Assembly: GCA_015075365.1 (NCBI GenBank) | Contig: JABTUN010000004.1 | Location: 434,001 to 498,000, forward strand | Source of the DNA: Verrucomicrobiaceae bacterium | GTDB lineage: Bacteria > Verrucomicrobiota > Verrucomicrobiia > Verrucomicrobiales > Verrucomicrobiaceae | Direction: 5' to 3' | DNA length: 64,000 nt | Part shown: positions 52,501-59,884 of the stretch, in pieces | How the letters are laid out: every line of letters begins with the position of its first letter | Position numbering within the stretch: position 1 is the stretch's first letter | The notes under the pieces: model-generated | Database searches by the model: none | The model's input: only the letters and a program-made list of their open reading frames with translations | Told to the model about the DNA's origin: nothing | Program-made: the position numbers and the translations under genes

Positions 52501-53634
52501 CAGGATGCGGCCGTCCCGGGTGAAATTGCGATGCACGCAGGTGTTCCGGGATTCGGAGCGGTCCAGCAGCCGCCTCAAGGACGCCTCGGCGCGTGGAGCG
52601 TCGTCAGGGTGGATGAAACCCCATTCGGAATGATGCCTCCCTATCACCACATCAGCACTCCAGCCAAAGAGCTTTTCCGCCTGTGGTGACCAGATGCACA
52701 CACGATTGTGCCGGTCGCATTCCACAAGCGCCAGCGGCATGCCTTCCAGGTGAGACAGCAAGGCTGCATGCGCCCGCTGTTCCAGGGCGGCCTCCTGTTC
52801 TTTGCGCAGCGTTGAATCCCTCAGGTTGCCGATGATGGCGCCGGCATGCCCTTCCCGGTCCCTCACGATGGAGCGGCTGTCCGTGATCCAGCGGTAACCG
52901 CGTGTCTTGTGCGCGAAGCGATACTCCACCACCGGTGGAAACTCGCCGAGCCCCTGTAGAAAGTCTTCCAGCCGCCGCTGGCTCTCAGCCAGATCATCCG
53001 GGTGTATGTGCGCCCGGAAGAAGGCCAGCCCGCCCTCCAGGCACTCCTCCATGGTGAAGCCCAGGACCTGCTCCACCGCAGGGCTCATGTACTCATAGGA
53101 AAGCGTGGACAAGTTCAGACAGTACACGGGATCCTTCGCGCTGCCCAGCACCGCCCGGAACTTTTCCTCGCTACGGCGGAGCTCTTCCTCCGCCTGTTTT
53201 CGCTGCGAAATGTCGCGCACGGTGGCCAGCACCTTCACACTGCCCATCACCTCGGCCTTCCGGAGGTTCACTTCCACCCAGAAAACCCTGTTGCTGGTGT
53301 CACGGGCCTGCCATTCAAACAACTGTGGCCCCTCCTCGCAAGCGCGCCGCAGCCACTCCAATGCCTCCCGGCTGGTGTACGGCGGTATGTTGACACTGAG
53401 CTGTGCCACAGTGAGCGAGTCCGTTTCCTCGCTGCGAATTCCATACATCTCCTCAGCCCGATGGTTCACAAGCTCGATCCGTCCGGTGGTGCCATCATGC
53501 ACAAAAACAGCATCATGGATCGAATCCACGATCTCACGATGCCACAGCACTATCTCGTCGTATTCTCGAATGGACATCTTCCTGGGAATGGTTTCATGCT
53601 TTGGAATCGGGCTGGCACTCCACTCCAGTGCCAT
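49468..53634 (-). CDS. Multi-PAS/GAF hybrid histidine kinase with receiver
   Basis: 1388 residues. At least five PAS domains (about 28-145, 155-285, 295-410, 590-715 and 895-1020) are interspersed with two GAF domains (about 430-580 and 735-885). A HisKA (GGIAHDLNNIL), an HATPase_c (RDTGSGI, GKGTGLGLATT) and a C-terminal receiver follow (VDDEPA; Asp in VISDMMMPVMDG; Lys in FLRKPYA). No membrane helix is present. I kept the ATG at 53634 because AGGAA lies nine bases upstream; the ATG at 53577 has a poorly spaced site. The start overlaps the stand-alone receiver gene by 41 bases. The transmitter-receiver half is a close paralogue of the 46574 protein. Confidence 0.9.
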   Translation of the reverse strand: MALEWSASPIPKHETIPRKMSIREYDEIVLWHREIVDSIHDAVFVHDGTTGRIELVNHRAEEMYGIRSEETDSLTVAQLSVNIPPYTSREALEWLRRACEEGPQLFEWQARDTSNRVFWVEVNLRKAEVMGSVKVLATVRDISQRKQAEEELRRSEEKFRAVLGSAKDPVYCLNLSTLSYEYMSPAVEQVLGFTMEECLEGGLAFFRAHIHPDDLAESQRRLEDFLQGLGEFPPVVEYRFAHKTRGYRWITDSRSIVRDREGHAGAIIGNLRDSTLRKEQEAALEQRAHAALLSHLEGMPLALVECDRHNRVCIWSPQAEKLFGWSADVVIGRHHSEWGFIHPDDAPRAEASLRRLLDRSESRNTCVHRNFTRDGRILVCEWHNSVVLNEEGEIQSVLMLASDITLEKKLEAALRAMAEGVEMRRGETFFQFLCLQLADTLETKFASVAMLIPERDRMVRTLGFCAGGKVQPNVTYSVIDTPCHNVLSGEVCYYDAGLQERFPNDLMLQELGVTCYMGMPLHASDGRVIGLISAFHTQAMDRQERLQAMFQIFAVRAAAELERHQAEMALRRSEERYALAASGSTGGVWDWDIHTGGVYYSPRFRELLGYSPEEFPSLFFSWEQKMHPDDVALVQAALEAHLERRQPFCVEHRLRVKSGEFRWFEARGQALWDEAGAPYRMAGSALDIHERKLDEQRLLRLNRLHAMSSGINEAIVRIQEPQILYDTAVRIAVEKGSMRMAWIGLPDEKSGILRPAACAGHHQGYLDQIVIDVRDDSASGGGPSGRALRSGVHVVSNDISRDHAFYFRERALACGFHSCAAFPLKPDGKTIGVLLIYADERDCFQEEEVRVLCALAENLSFALAAAERERERRQAIEALKENERMISTLMGNLPGMAYRRRVFPSPAMEFVSEGCLDLTGHEAHEIIGGRGPSFDSLIHSEDRDRVLQTIHEAVSSQGHFETTYRIVQPDGAEKWIWERGQAVPPEDGASRHVEGFMTDVTEKRRMESQMLRAQRLESIGTLAGGIAHDLNNILTPILMSLTILRMKLKQPREVELINSLETSANRGADMVKQILGFARGVECSRVLLRPQDVLMEIEQLLHETFPKSILISCEWEAEPWQMEGDPTQLNQVLLNLCVNARDAMPDGGELSISLRNILIDGHFASMNEDARPGRHVVFEVRDTGSGIPPELRDRIFEPFFTTKEFGKGTGLGLATTLGIVRSHHGFIELSSQIGKGSCFRVYFPAAETGKPVERREMPEHRHGRGEVILIVDDEPAILVATSQALEAFGYRTITACDGTDGIAAFLKSPEVPAAVISDMMMPVMDGPTMIQALLKIHPELPVIGASGLNHQMQAKAESLGVRLFLRKPYAADALLGALGDVLDAPSKD

Positions 53635-54046
53635 GAACGCCAGTTCCTGTCAGGTGCTCGATCAGCCGCGCCAGCTCCCTGACGCCACGTTCCTTGGCTA
53701 TCTGTCCGTGGATGCAAGGATGCGAGTCCGCAAACTTCATCTGTTCCTCCGAATGATTGCTGAAAAGGATCACCCTCATCCCACCGGATTTTGCGGCGGC
53801 GCACTCCTCCACCACATCTGCAGCACTGCCATCCGGCAGGACCATGTCACAGACCAGCACACGAAATGCCTGTCCTCGCAGGATGCGTCCCGCTTCGGCG
53901 ACACTTTCCGCCTCAGCCACCTCCCACCCGTCCAAGAAAGTCTCCAACCCAAGTTTCACCACCTGGCGGTAGCCTCGATGATCCTCCACCAGGAGGACAT
54001 TCGGCCGACATCCTTTGCTAGGTGATGATAGGAGGCTGGATTCCAT
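53594..54046 (-). CDS. Stand-alone receiver protein
   Basis: 150 residues. The receiver has LVEDH (19-23), a phosphoacceptor Asp in VLVCDMVLPDGSAADVV, SNHSEEQ in the position of the switch Ser/Thr, and a Lys in QIAKERG. No output domain follows, only a short tail (GTGVHGTGVECQPDSKA). It is first in the two-gene minus-strand unit with the large multi-PAS kinase and overlaps its start, so the two are probably co-translated partners. The divergent neighbour at 54181 shares a promoter region that carries a perfect palindrome. Confidence 0.87.
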   Translation of the reverse strand: MESSLLSSPSKGCRPNVLLVEDHRGYRQVVKLGLETFLDGWEVAEAESVAEAGRILRGQAFRVLVCDMVLPDGSAADVVEECAAAKSGGMRVILFSNHSEEQMKFADSHPCIHGQIAKERGVRELARLIEHLTGTGVHGTGVECQPDSKA

Positions 54047-54131
54047 AAAATTTCTGACCGGGACGAATGAAAAAGTTGAGGACGGACATTATATACAGCG
54101 AGTCTTGAAAGTGTAGTTGGTTAAGGGAGAA

Positions 54132-54145
54132 TAAATGTACATTTA
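54132..54145. promoter_or_regulatory. Perfect 14-base palindrome in divergent promoter region
   Basis: TAAATGTACATTTA is fully self-complementary and ends 35 bases before the start of the 54181 gene. It lies in the AT-rich 134-base gap between two divergent receiver genes. It may be an operator site for both. Confidence 0.55.
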
Positions 54146-54180
54146 GGGTCTTCGCGGGGTTATCAATCTAGCACAGCCGC

Positions 54181-55335
54181 ATGTTATCCGCCGCCCCCTC
54201 CCCTGCTTTGGACACGAATTCTCTTGCCAGCATCCTGCACGAGCTCCGCGGTCCCTTGTCGGCTTTGATCGCCCATTCTGAAATGCTCACAGAAGGGCTC
54301 CACGGCCCCATGACAGCCCCGCAGCGTGGAGCGGTGCTGTCCATGCAGCAGCAGGCCCGCGAAACACTCGGCCTGTTGGACAACCTGGCTGAAGTATGGC
54401 TGGGGCGCCCGCCAGCACCGGTTCCATTTGCAGATGCGGTGGATCTGGACGGAGCATGCCGGAAAGCACTGCAACAAAACCAGGCTTTGCTCCATGAGCG
54501 CTCGACCGTTGTCCGCATCCATTTGGAAATGCCTGCCGCTGCGAGTTCGGCAGATGCGGCCGCGCTTGGCCATCCACTTGTTGAATTGATCGCCTGTGGC
54601 ATTTTATTGCTGCCCAAGGATTCCCAAGTGTGTCTCACGGTGACGGCCCGGGAGACGAGTCTCACGGCGTCACTGGGAGATGATTGCTCGCAAGGTTCTC
54701 AAGACAAAGACATCCTCGCCATCGCCCTGGAACAACTCGGGCGGATCAAACCAATCGGATTGCAGCTTTTAGAGCATCGGGTGGCGCAGTGGGGGGGGCA
54801 ACTTTTCGCCAGGCGCGTGTTCAGCGGCTATCCGGGGCTCGGGATGGTCCTTCCACTTCCGCACGCCACGCCATCCCAGCCCCATGCCGAGGCGCCTTCT
54901 TTCCTTCATGAAACCGTCTCCTCGCACGAGGGGCAGGAAACGCCGCCTTTAGAAAACCGGCCGCTGGTTTTGATGGCGGATGACCAGGTGGCACTGACGA
55001 CCGTGGCGTCCCATTACCTCGAAGAACTGGGCATGCGCGTCCTCCTGGCAAGCGACGGGCTTGAAGCTCTGCGTCTGGCTTTTGAACATCATCCGGACCT
55101 TATCATCATCGACGTGCGCATGCCGCTGCTCGACGGCCTCCAGGTTGTGCAACAACTCCGCTCCTGCGACAATCCCAGGCTGGCCCAGGTCCCGGTAATC
55201 TGTATCTCAGGTTATTCCGGCCCTGTGGAGGAGGACCGCTGCATCGCCAGCGGAGCCACCCGATTTCTGAAAAAACCTTTCGGCCTGCCGCAGCTCGAAG
55301 AACTTTTGCATGAATATCTCCCCAAGACCTCTTGA
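54181..55335 (+). CDS. HisKA/degenerate ATPase protein with C-terminal receiver
   Basis: 384 residues. A HisKA domain stands at the very N-terminus (ILHELRGPLSAL, His20) with no sensor before it. The following ATPase-like part (about 85-225) keeps a fold-like pattern but lacks DNGxG and GLGLGL (it reads GDDCSQGSQDKD, then PIGLQLLEHRV), so ATP binding is doubtful. A complete receiver ends the protein (ADDQVA; Asp in IIIDVRMPLLDG; Lys in FLKKPFG). It may act as a phosphotransfer or scaffold unit fed by nearby hybrid kinases. It is divergent from the 53594 receiver gene. Confidence 0.83.
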   Translation: MLSAAPSPALDTNSLASILHELRGPLSALIAHSEMLTEGLHGPMTAPQRGAVLSMQQQARETLGLLDNLAEVWLGRPPAPVPFADAVDLDGACRKALQQNQALLHERSTVVRIHLEMPAAASSADAAALGHPLVELIACGILLLPKDSQVCLTVTARETSLTASLGDDCSQGSQDKDILAIALEQLGRIKPIGLQLLEHRVAQWGGQLFARRVFSGYPGLGMVLPLPHATPSQPHAEAPSFLHETVSSHEGQETPPLENRPLVLMADDQVALTTVASHYLEELGMRVLLASDGLEALRLAFEHHPDLIIIDVRMPLLDGLQVVQQLRSCDNPRLAQVPVICISGYSGPVEEDRCIASGATRFLKKPFGLPQLEELLHEYLPKTS

Positions 55336-55440
55336 GTGAGGTCGGCACGGACGTCATGCACATTCATGGAGTGTCAACAAGACCACGCCATGGTGGCACG
55401 GGGTGTCAAGCGGAGGGAGCACGCACGCACTGGCGCCGTC

Positions 55441-56328
55441 TCACGCGTCAGCTTTGCGGGCCTCAAGAACGAGGTTCATGAAAAGCTCACGCTCCTTGGC
55501 CAGGGCGGCCACGGGGTCGCCTTCCGGCAGTTTGGCGGCCTCCAGGCAGACATGGCCCTCATAATCGGCCTCGACGAGGAGCCGGGCGAGCTTGTCGAAG
55601 GGATATTTCGCCTGGCCGACGCCCCGGATGTGCGTCACTCCGGCGAGGCGGTCCTTCACAAGGGCGAAATTCGCCTCGATACCCGCGCCTTCGAGGTCCG
55701 TGTCGTTCGAGTTCCAGCAGACGCGCACATTGTCGGCGTCCGCGCAGGCGTCCATGATGATTTTGACGTTCGGGAGCAAGGACGTGTCCTTGCCATGCAC
55801 CTCCAGACGGATCTCCTGGCCGAAACCGATGGCGTAGGCACCGAGTTCTCCGAGCGCCTTGCCGATCTGCACGAGGGTCTTCTCCGCAGGCACGTCCTTG
55901 GGCAGCGCGTTAGGCTTCACCTTCACGCCAGTGCCGCCGATGTCATGGCTGAGCTTGATGAAGGCCTTTGCACCCTCAATGTTCTGCTTCACGACCGCGG
56001 CATCGGGGGAGTGAAACTCGAAATTCGTGCCCATGCCCAGTACTTTTACCGGCGCGTCGTCAAACCGCGCGCGCACCTCGGCGCGCTGCTGCGGGGTCAG
56101 CTCGGGTGTGACGTTGTGCTTGTGCTCGACGCGCAGCTCGACGCCGAAGACTTTCGCGGCGGCGCAGTTCTGGATGATCGTGGGGATGTCCCAGTCCTTG
56201 CCCCATTGGTAGGTGACGAGGCCGAACTGGATGTTTTCGCCCTTGTAGGAAAGCTTCGCGTCCTGGGCCAGGGCGGAGGCGGCGCTGGCGCCGAGGACGG
56301 TGGAAAGGAAATGGCGGCGGGTGTTCAT
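55441..56328 (-). CDS. Tat-exported sugar phosphate isomerase/epimerase (AP2Ec TIM barrel)
   Basis: 295 residues. The N-terminus MNTRRHFLSTVLGASAASALAQ is a twin-arginine-type signal (TRRHFLS, residues 3-9). The TIM barrel has GVELRVEHKHNV, VLGMGTNFEFHSPD, GFGQEIRLEVHGK with metal-ligand Glu/His candidates, VRVCWNSND, THIRGVGQA and GHVCLEAA. The order matches the xylose isomerase-like/endonuclease IV family of metal-dependent isomerases and epimerases. Secreted members are common in PVC bacteria, often with Gfo/Idh/MocA oxidoreductases such as the one at 57022. The substrate is unknown. It is divergent from the HAD phosphatase gene, 57 bases away. Confidence 0.88.
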   Translation of the reverse strand: MNTRRHFLSTVLGASAASALAQDAKLSYKGENIQFGLVTYQWGKDWDIPTIIQNCAAAKVFGVELRVEHKHNVTPELTPQQRAEVRARFDDAPVKVLGMGTNFEFHSPDAAVVKQNIEGAKAFIKLSHDIGGTGVKVKPNALPKDVPAEKTLVQIGKALGELGAYAIGFGQEIRLEVHGKDTSLLPNVKIIMDACADADNVRVCWNSNDTDLEGAGIEANFALVKDRLAGVTHIRGVGQAKYPFDKLARLLVEADYEGHVCLEAAKLPEGDPVAALAKERELFMNLVLEARKADA

Positions 56329-56385
56329 GGCGGTGGTGGATTTGAGTTTGCCAGAGGCGCGGGTGTGCTGTCACCTGCTAAATCA

Positions 56386-56937
56386 ATGACTGCCACGGAA
56401 ACGCCGCATCCCGCCTTTTTCTTCGACCGCGACGGCGTGGTGAACGTGTCGCCCGGGGCCGGCTATGTGCTGCGCCCGGAGGATTTTCATCTCAGCCCGG
56501 GCATCGCCGGGGCGTTGGCCTGGTGCAAAAAAGCGGGCTTCAAGCTCATCCTGGTGACCAGCCAGCAGGGGGTGGGAAAGGGCCTCATGAGCCAGGAGAC
56601 GCTGGATGCCATCCACGCCCGGATGCAGGCGATGCTGGCGGAGCAGGGAACGGCTTTCGACGGCATCTACGCCTGTACACACCTTTCCGGCACCTGCACC
56701 TGCCGGAAGCCGGGGCCCGAGATGATTTTCCGCGCGCGGGACGATCATGGCCTCGATTTGGGCCGGAGCTGGCTCGTCGGCGATCATGACCGTGACATCC
56801 AGATGGCGAAAAATGCCGGTGTGCCGCACACGATCCGCATTTTGAGCCACCACGAGCCCCGGGTGGCTGCAGATCACACACTGGCATCTGTAGCGGAGCT
56901 GGAAGACCTGCTCCAGCGGCTGTTTCCGCGATCATAA
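56386..56937 (+). CDS. HAD-IIIA phosphatase, GmhB-like
   Basis: 183 residues from the ATG at 56386. HAD motif I is FFFDRDGVVN (Asp nucleophile and acid). Motif II is in LVTSQQG, and motif III/IV in SWLVGDHDRDI. A zinc loop reads CTHLSGTCTCRKPGPE, with Cys-His-Cys-Cys as in GmhB. GmhB removes the 7-phosphate from D-glycero-manno-heptose-1,7-bisphosphate in LPS core heptose synthesis; histidinol phosphatase is the other known role of this subgroup. No other heptose gene is nearby, so I do not give a gene symbol. The long open frame upstream is antisense to the isomerase gene and rejected. Confidence 0.88.
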   Translation: MTATETPHPAFFFDRDGVVNVSPGAGYVLRPEDFHLSPGIAGALAWCKKAGFKLILVTSQQGVGKGLMSQETLDAIHARMQAMLAEQGTAFDGIYACTHLSGTCTCRKPGPEMIFRARDDHGLDLGRSWLVGDHDRDIQMAKNAGVPHTIRILSHHEPRVAADHTLASVAELEDLLQRLFPRS

Positions 56938-57021
56938 GAGCTCCCGGGGTTTCTTTTCGTTTTTTCCGCCCTTCCCATCGGCGACCAGCGTCGCTATAAG
57001 CAGCTTTTACCTCGCACCACC

Positions 57022-58446
57022 ATGCTCCACCGCGTCCCCACCACCTCCCGCCGTCGTTTCCTGGCTCAAAGCGCCGCCGCCCTCGGTTTCCCGATGATCG
57101 TGCCATCGTCCGTGTTTGGAAAGCCGGGCCGCCCGGCTCCCTCGGAACGCATCACCGTGGGAGCCATCGGCTGGGGCACCATCGCGGGTGACTGGACGCC
57201 GACCTTCCTCTCGAATGGCAAATGCCAGGTGATCTCCGTGGCCGATCCGATGAAGGAATACGGCCACTACGGCTACGACGGCAAGGAAACCGGCGGACGC
57301 GAGGCCGGCCGCAAGATCATCGACGAGGCCTATTCCAAGGCCGAGCACAAGCCGGTCAAGGGCTGCACGGCCTACGCTGACTTCCGCGAGATGATGGAGA
57401 AGGAGGACCTCGACGCCGTGCAGGTCTCCACGCCCGATCATTGGCATGCCTACATGGCCGTGTATGCCGCCCGCAAAGGCAAGCACATCTACGGCCAGAA
57501 GCCGCTGGCCCTCACCGTGGCCGAAGGCCGCCTCATGAGTGACGAAGTCGCCAAAGCCGGTGTCACCTGGCAGACCGGCAGCCAGCAGCGCAGTGATGTG
57601 TACTTCCGCCTCGCCTGCGAACAGGTGCGCAACGGCCGCATCGGCAAGCTGCAAAAGGTCCGCGTGGGTCTTCCCGGCGGTCACAAGAACTGGAATGGCA
57701 TGGCCGACCAGATCAACACAGCCCCCGTGCCCGCCGACTTCGACTACGAGATGTGGCTCGGCCCGGCGGAGCAGATGGACTACCGTCCGGCGTTGCTGCC
57801 GCTAAACTGGCGTCACAACTTCAACTTCTCCGGCGGCATGATCACCGACTTCGGAGCCCACCACATCGACATCGCCCAGTGGGGCATGGGCACCGATTTG
57901 ACCGGCCCCGTGGAGATCAAAAACATCACCGGCAGGCTCGACCTGAACGCGCTCTACAACACCGCCACCGAGTTCAGCTTCGAGTGCGTGTATGAAAGCG
58001 GTGTCTTCATGCATGTGGCCAGCCCCGAGTCCAGGCTCATGCCCGAGGTCGAGGCTCAAAACGCCCAATCAGGCTCCACGAAGGCTTTTGACCACACCGG
58101 CGTGTTCTTTGAAGGCGAAGACGGCAAGTGGATCTACGTGAACCGCGGCAAGATCCAGGCCAGCAGCCCGGACATCCTGCGTGACAAGGCCCGTGACGGT
58201 GAAATCCACCTCTACGAGAGCAAGGACCACACGGACAATTTCCTCTCCTGCATCTACGACGGCAAGGCCACCGCCACGCCCGTCGAGGTCAGCCACCGCA
58301 GCATCAGCATCGCCCACCTGGCAAACATCGCCCTGCGCACCGGCACTGCGGCGTTGAAGTGGGACCCGAAGACCGAAACCATCGCCGGCAACGCCGCGAC
58401 CTCGAAGCTGCTCTCGAAAGAGTGGCGCAAGCCCTGGACGCTGTGA
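57022..58446 (+). CDS. Tat-exported Gfo/Idh/MocA family oxidoreductase
   Basis: 474 residues. The Tat signal contains SRRRFLAQ (about 9-16), and a hydrophobic core follows (SAAALGFPMIVPSSVFG). The Rossmann part reads ITVGAIGWGTIAGDW, with the typical GxGxxG replaced by GWGTIA, then DAVQVSTPDHWHAYMAVYAARKGKHIYGQKPLALTVAEG, where KPLA carries the conserved Lys-Pro. GGMITDFGAHHIDIAQWGMG holds the catalytic-region His. Extracytoplasmic members bind tightly held NAD(P) and transform sugars. It may work with the exported isomerase-like protein at 55441; this is inference from shared export type and proximity. Confidence 0.92.
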   Translation: MLHRVPTTSRRRFLAQSAAALGFPMIVPSSVFGKPGRPAPSERITVGAIGWGTIAGDWTPTFLSNGKCQVISVADPMKEYGHYGYDGKETGGREAGRKIIDEAYSKAEHKPVKGCTAYADFREMMEKEDLDAVQVSTPDHWHAYMAVYAARKGKHIYGQKPLALTVAEGRLMSDEVAKAGVTWQTGSQQRSDVYFRLACEQVRNGRIGKLQKVRVGLPGGHKNWNGMADQINTAPVPADFDYEMWLGPAEQMDYRPALLPLNWRHNFNFSGGMITDFGAHHIDIAQWGMGTDLTGPVEIKNITGRLDLNALYNTATEFSFECVYESGVFMHVASPESRLMPEVEAQNAQSGSTKAFDHTGVFFEGEDGKWIYVNRGKIQASSPDILRDKARDGEIHLYESKDHTDNFLSCIYDGKATATPVEVSHRSISIAHLANIALRTGTAALKWDPKTETIAGNAATSKLLSKEWRKPWTL

Positions 58447-58468
58447 AGCTGCCTCCGTACTTCTCCCG

Positions 58469-59842
58469 ATGCCTCCCGCCAAATTCCTCACCGCCCTGCT
58501 GCGCCGCCTCACGCTGCTTTTGCTCGCGGTTGGGTGCTGCGTGCAGGCACAGGTGACTCCAGGATCGGGCATTCCCCTGCCCTTCAATCTGGACCAGGTG
58601 CCCGGCGCGGCCAAACCCGTGCCACCGGAGACCAAGCCCGCCGCACCGCCCCCCGCCAAACCGGATGCCACGCCGCCGCCGCTGCCCACAGCCGCCGCCA
58701 ACGTGCTCACAGGGCCGGTGGCGCAGCTCTATCTCTACGTCGAACCGTACCAGACACGCGTGGAGGCCCTGTTTGACATGGACACGGTGGAATCCTGGCT
58801 GCGCCCGGATGACAAGGCACGCCCTGATCCCATCACCGTTGCCGCGCAGCGCGAGGTGATCCAGCTCACGGAAAAACTGGCCGCTGACTGGTGCGCGATG
58901 ACCACCAACGGCCGCCGCGAGCCGTATGCCGCGCCCGCCGCCTTCTTCGTGAAAGGCCGGCCCGGCTCCACCATTCCGATGGACGCGGAGGAGGACATCC
59001 CGCGCAACCAATGCATGCTCGGCCTCGTGTGGCAGTTCACCACCACCGAGACGCCGGACGAGGTGGAGGTCATGTGGAAGGGCTGGATCAACCAGATGCG
59101 CTCCCTGCCTGTGCTCATCCTCCATGGCAGCCAGAGCGAGCGCGGCGAGGTCAACAACGTCATCAAACGGATCACCTGGGCGAACAAGGGCCGCCTGCGC
59201 CCTGCTCCGCTGGCCGCCGTGCCCACCTACGAGCCCGCGCAGCCCATGCGCATTCCCGTTGGAGCCATCGCCTGGATCCTCGGCGGCATTGTCTTCTATG
59301 CGTGGATCTGGCATCGCGACTACCGCCTGCCGGGAGGGGGGCTGCCCTATTTTGTCGTGTGGGTCTTCGGCCTTGTGCTCATCGGCAAGCTTATCGTGGT
59401 CACGGTCGAGCGCGGTGAATCCGCACCGCGCGTGCGTGACGCCAGCGCCGCGCAAAAAATCGTCTCCCCGCTGCTGCGCAATGTTTACCGCGCCTTTGAC
59501 CACCGCTCCGAATCCCGCATCTACGACGTGCTGCAGCGCAGCATCGACGGCGAGCTGCTCCGCAAGCTCTACCTGGAGACCATCCAGGCGCTGACCCTCG
59601 ACGGACGCGAGGGCACGCGTGTGCTCATCACCGAGTTCGAGGCCACGGTGGACAAGATCACCGGAGAGACCCCGTCCGGCGGATTCATAGCCGACTGCAA
59701 CTGGAGCACGATCGGCACGGTCGGGCACTGGGGGCACTCCCACCCGCGCTACAACGGCTACAAGGCCCGCGTGACCGTGGAGCCTATGGAAGGGGAGTGG
59801 AAGCTCACCGCCCTCGAGGTCCAGGAAGTGCGACGGAAGTAG
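58469..59842 (+). CDS. Membrane protein of unknown function
   Basis: 457 residues. A signal or lipoprotein-like N-terminus (LLLLAVGC, Cys near residue 23) is followed by a Pro-rich linker (about 45-75), then a first domain (about 85-245, VAQLYLYVEPYQTRVEALFDMD...NQCMLGLVWQFTTTETPDEVEVMWKG). Two transmembrane helices (about 265-285 and 293-313, IPVGAIAWILGGIVFYAWIW; FVVWVFGLVLIGKLIVVTV) separate it from a conserved-looking C-terminal domain (about 335-455, NVYRAFDHRSESRIYDVLQRSIDGELLRKLYLE). No family was recognised. It lies 22 bases after the oxidoreductase and 42 bases before the heme protein, so the three may be one unit. Confidence 0.8.
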   Translation: MPPAKFLTALLRRLTLLLLAVGCCVQAQVTPGSGIPLPFNLDQVPGAAKPVPPETKPAAPPPAKPDATPPPLPTAAANVLTGPVAQLYLYVEPYQTRVEALFDMDTVESWLRPDDKARPDPITVAAQREVIQLTEKLAADWCAMTTNGRREPYAAPAAFFVKGRPGSTIPMDAEEDIPRNQCMLGLVWQFTTTETPDEVEVMWKGWINQMRSLPVLILHGSQSERGEVNNVIKRITWANKGRLRPAPLAAVPTYEPAQPMRIPVGAIAWILGGIVFYAWIWHRDYRLPGGGLPYFVVWVFGLVLIGKLIVVTVERGESAPRVRDASAAQKIVSPLLRNVYRAFDHRSESRIYDVLQRSIDGELLRKLYLETIQALTLDGREGTRVLITEFEATVDKITGETPSGGFIADCNWSTIGTVGHWGHSHPRYNGYKARVTVEPMEGEWKLTALEVQEVRRK

Positions 59843-59884
59843 AGACGGTTCAAAAACCGGCTCTGCAGGCAGCGTATGTGAATC

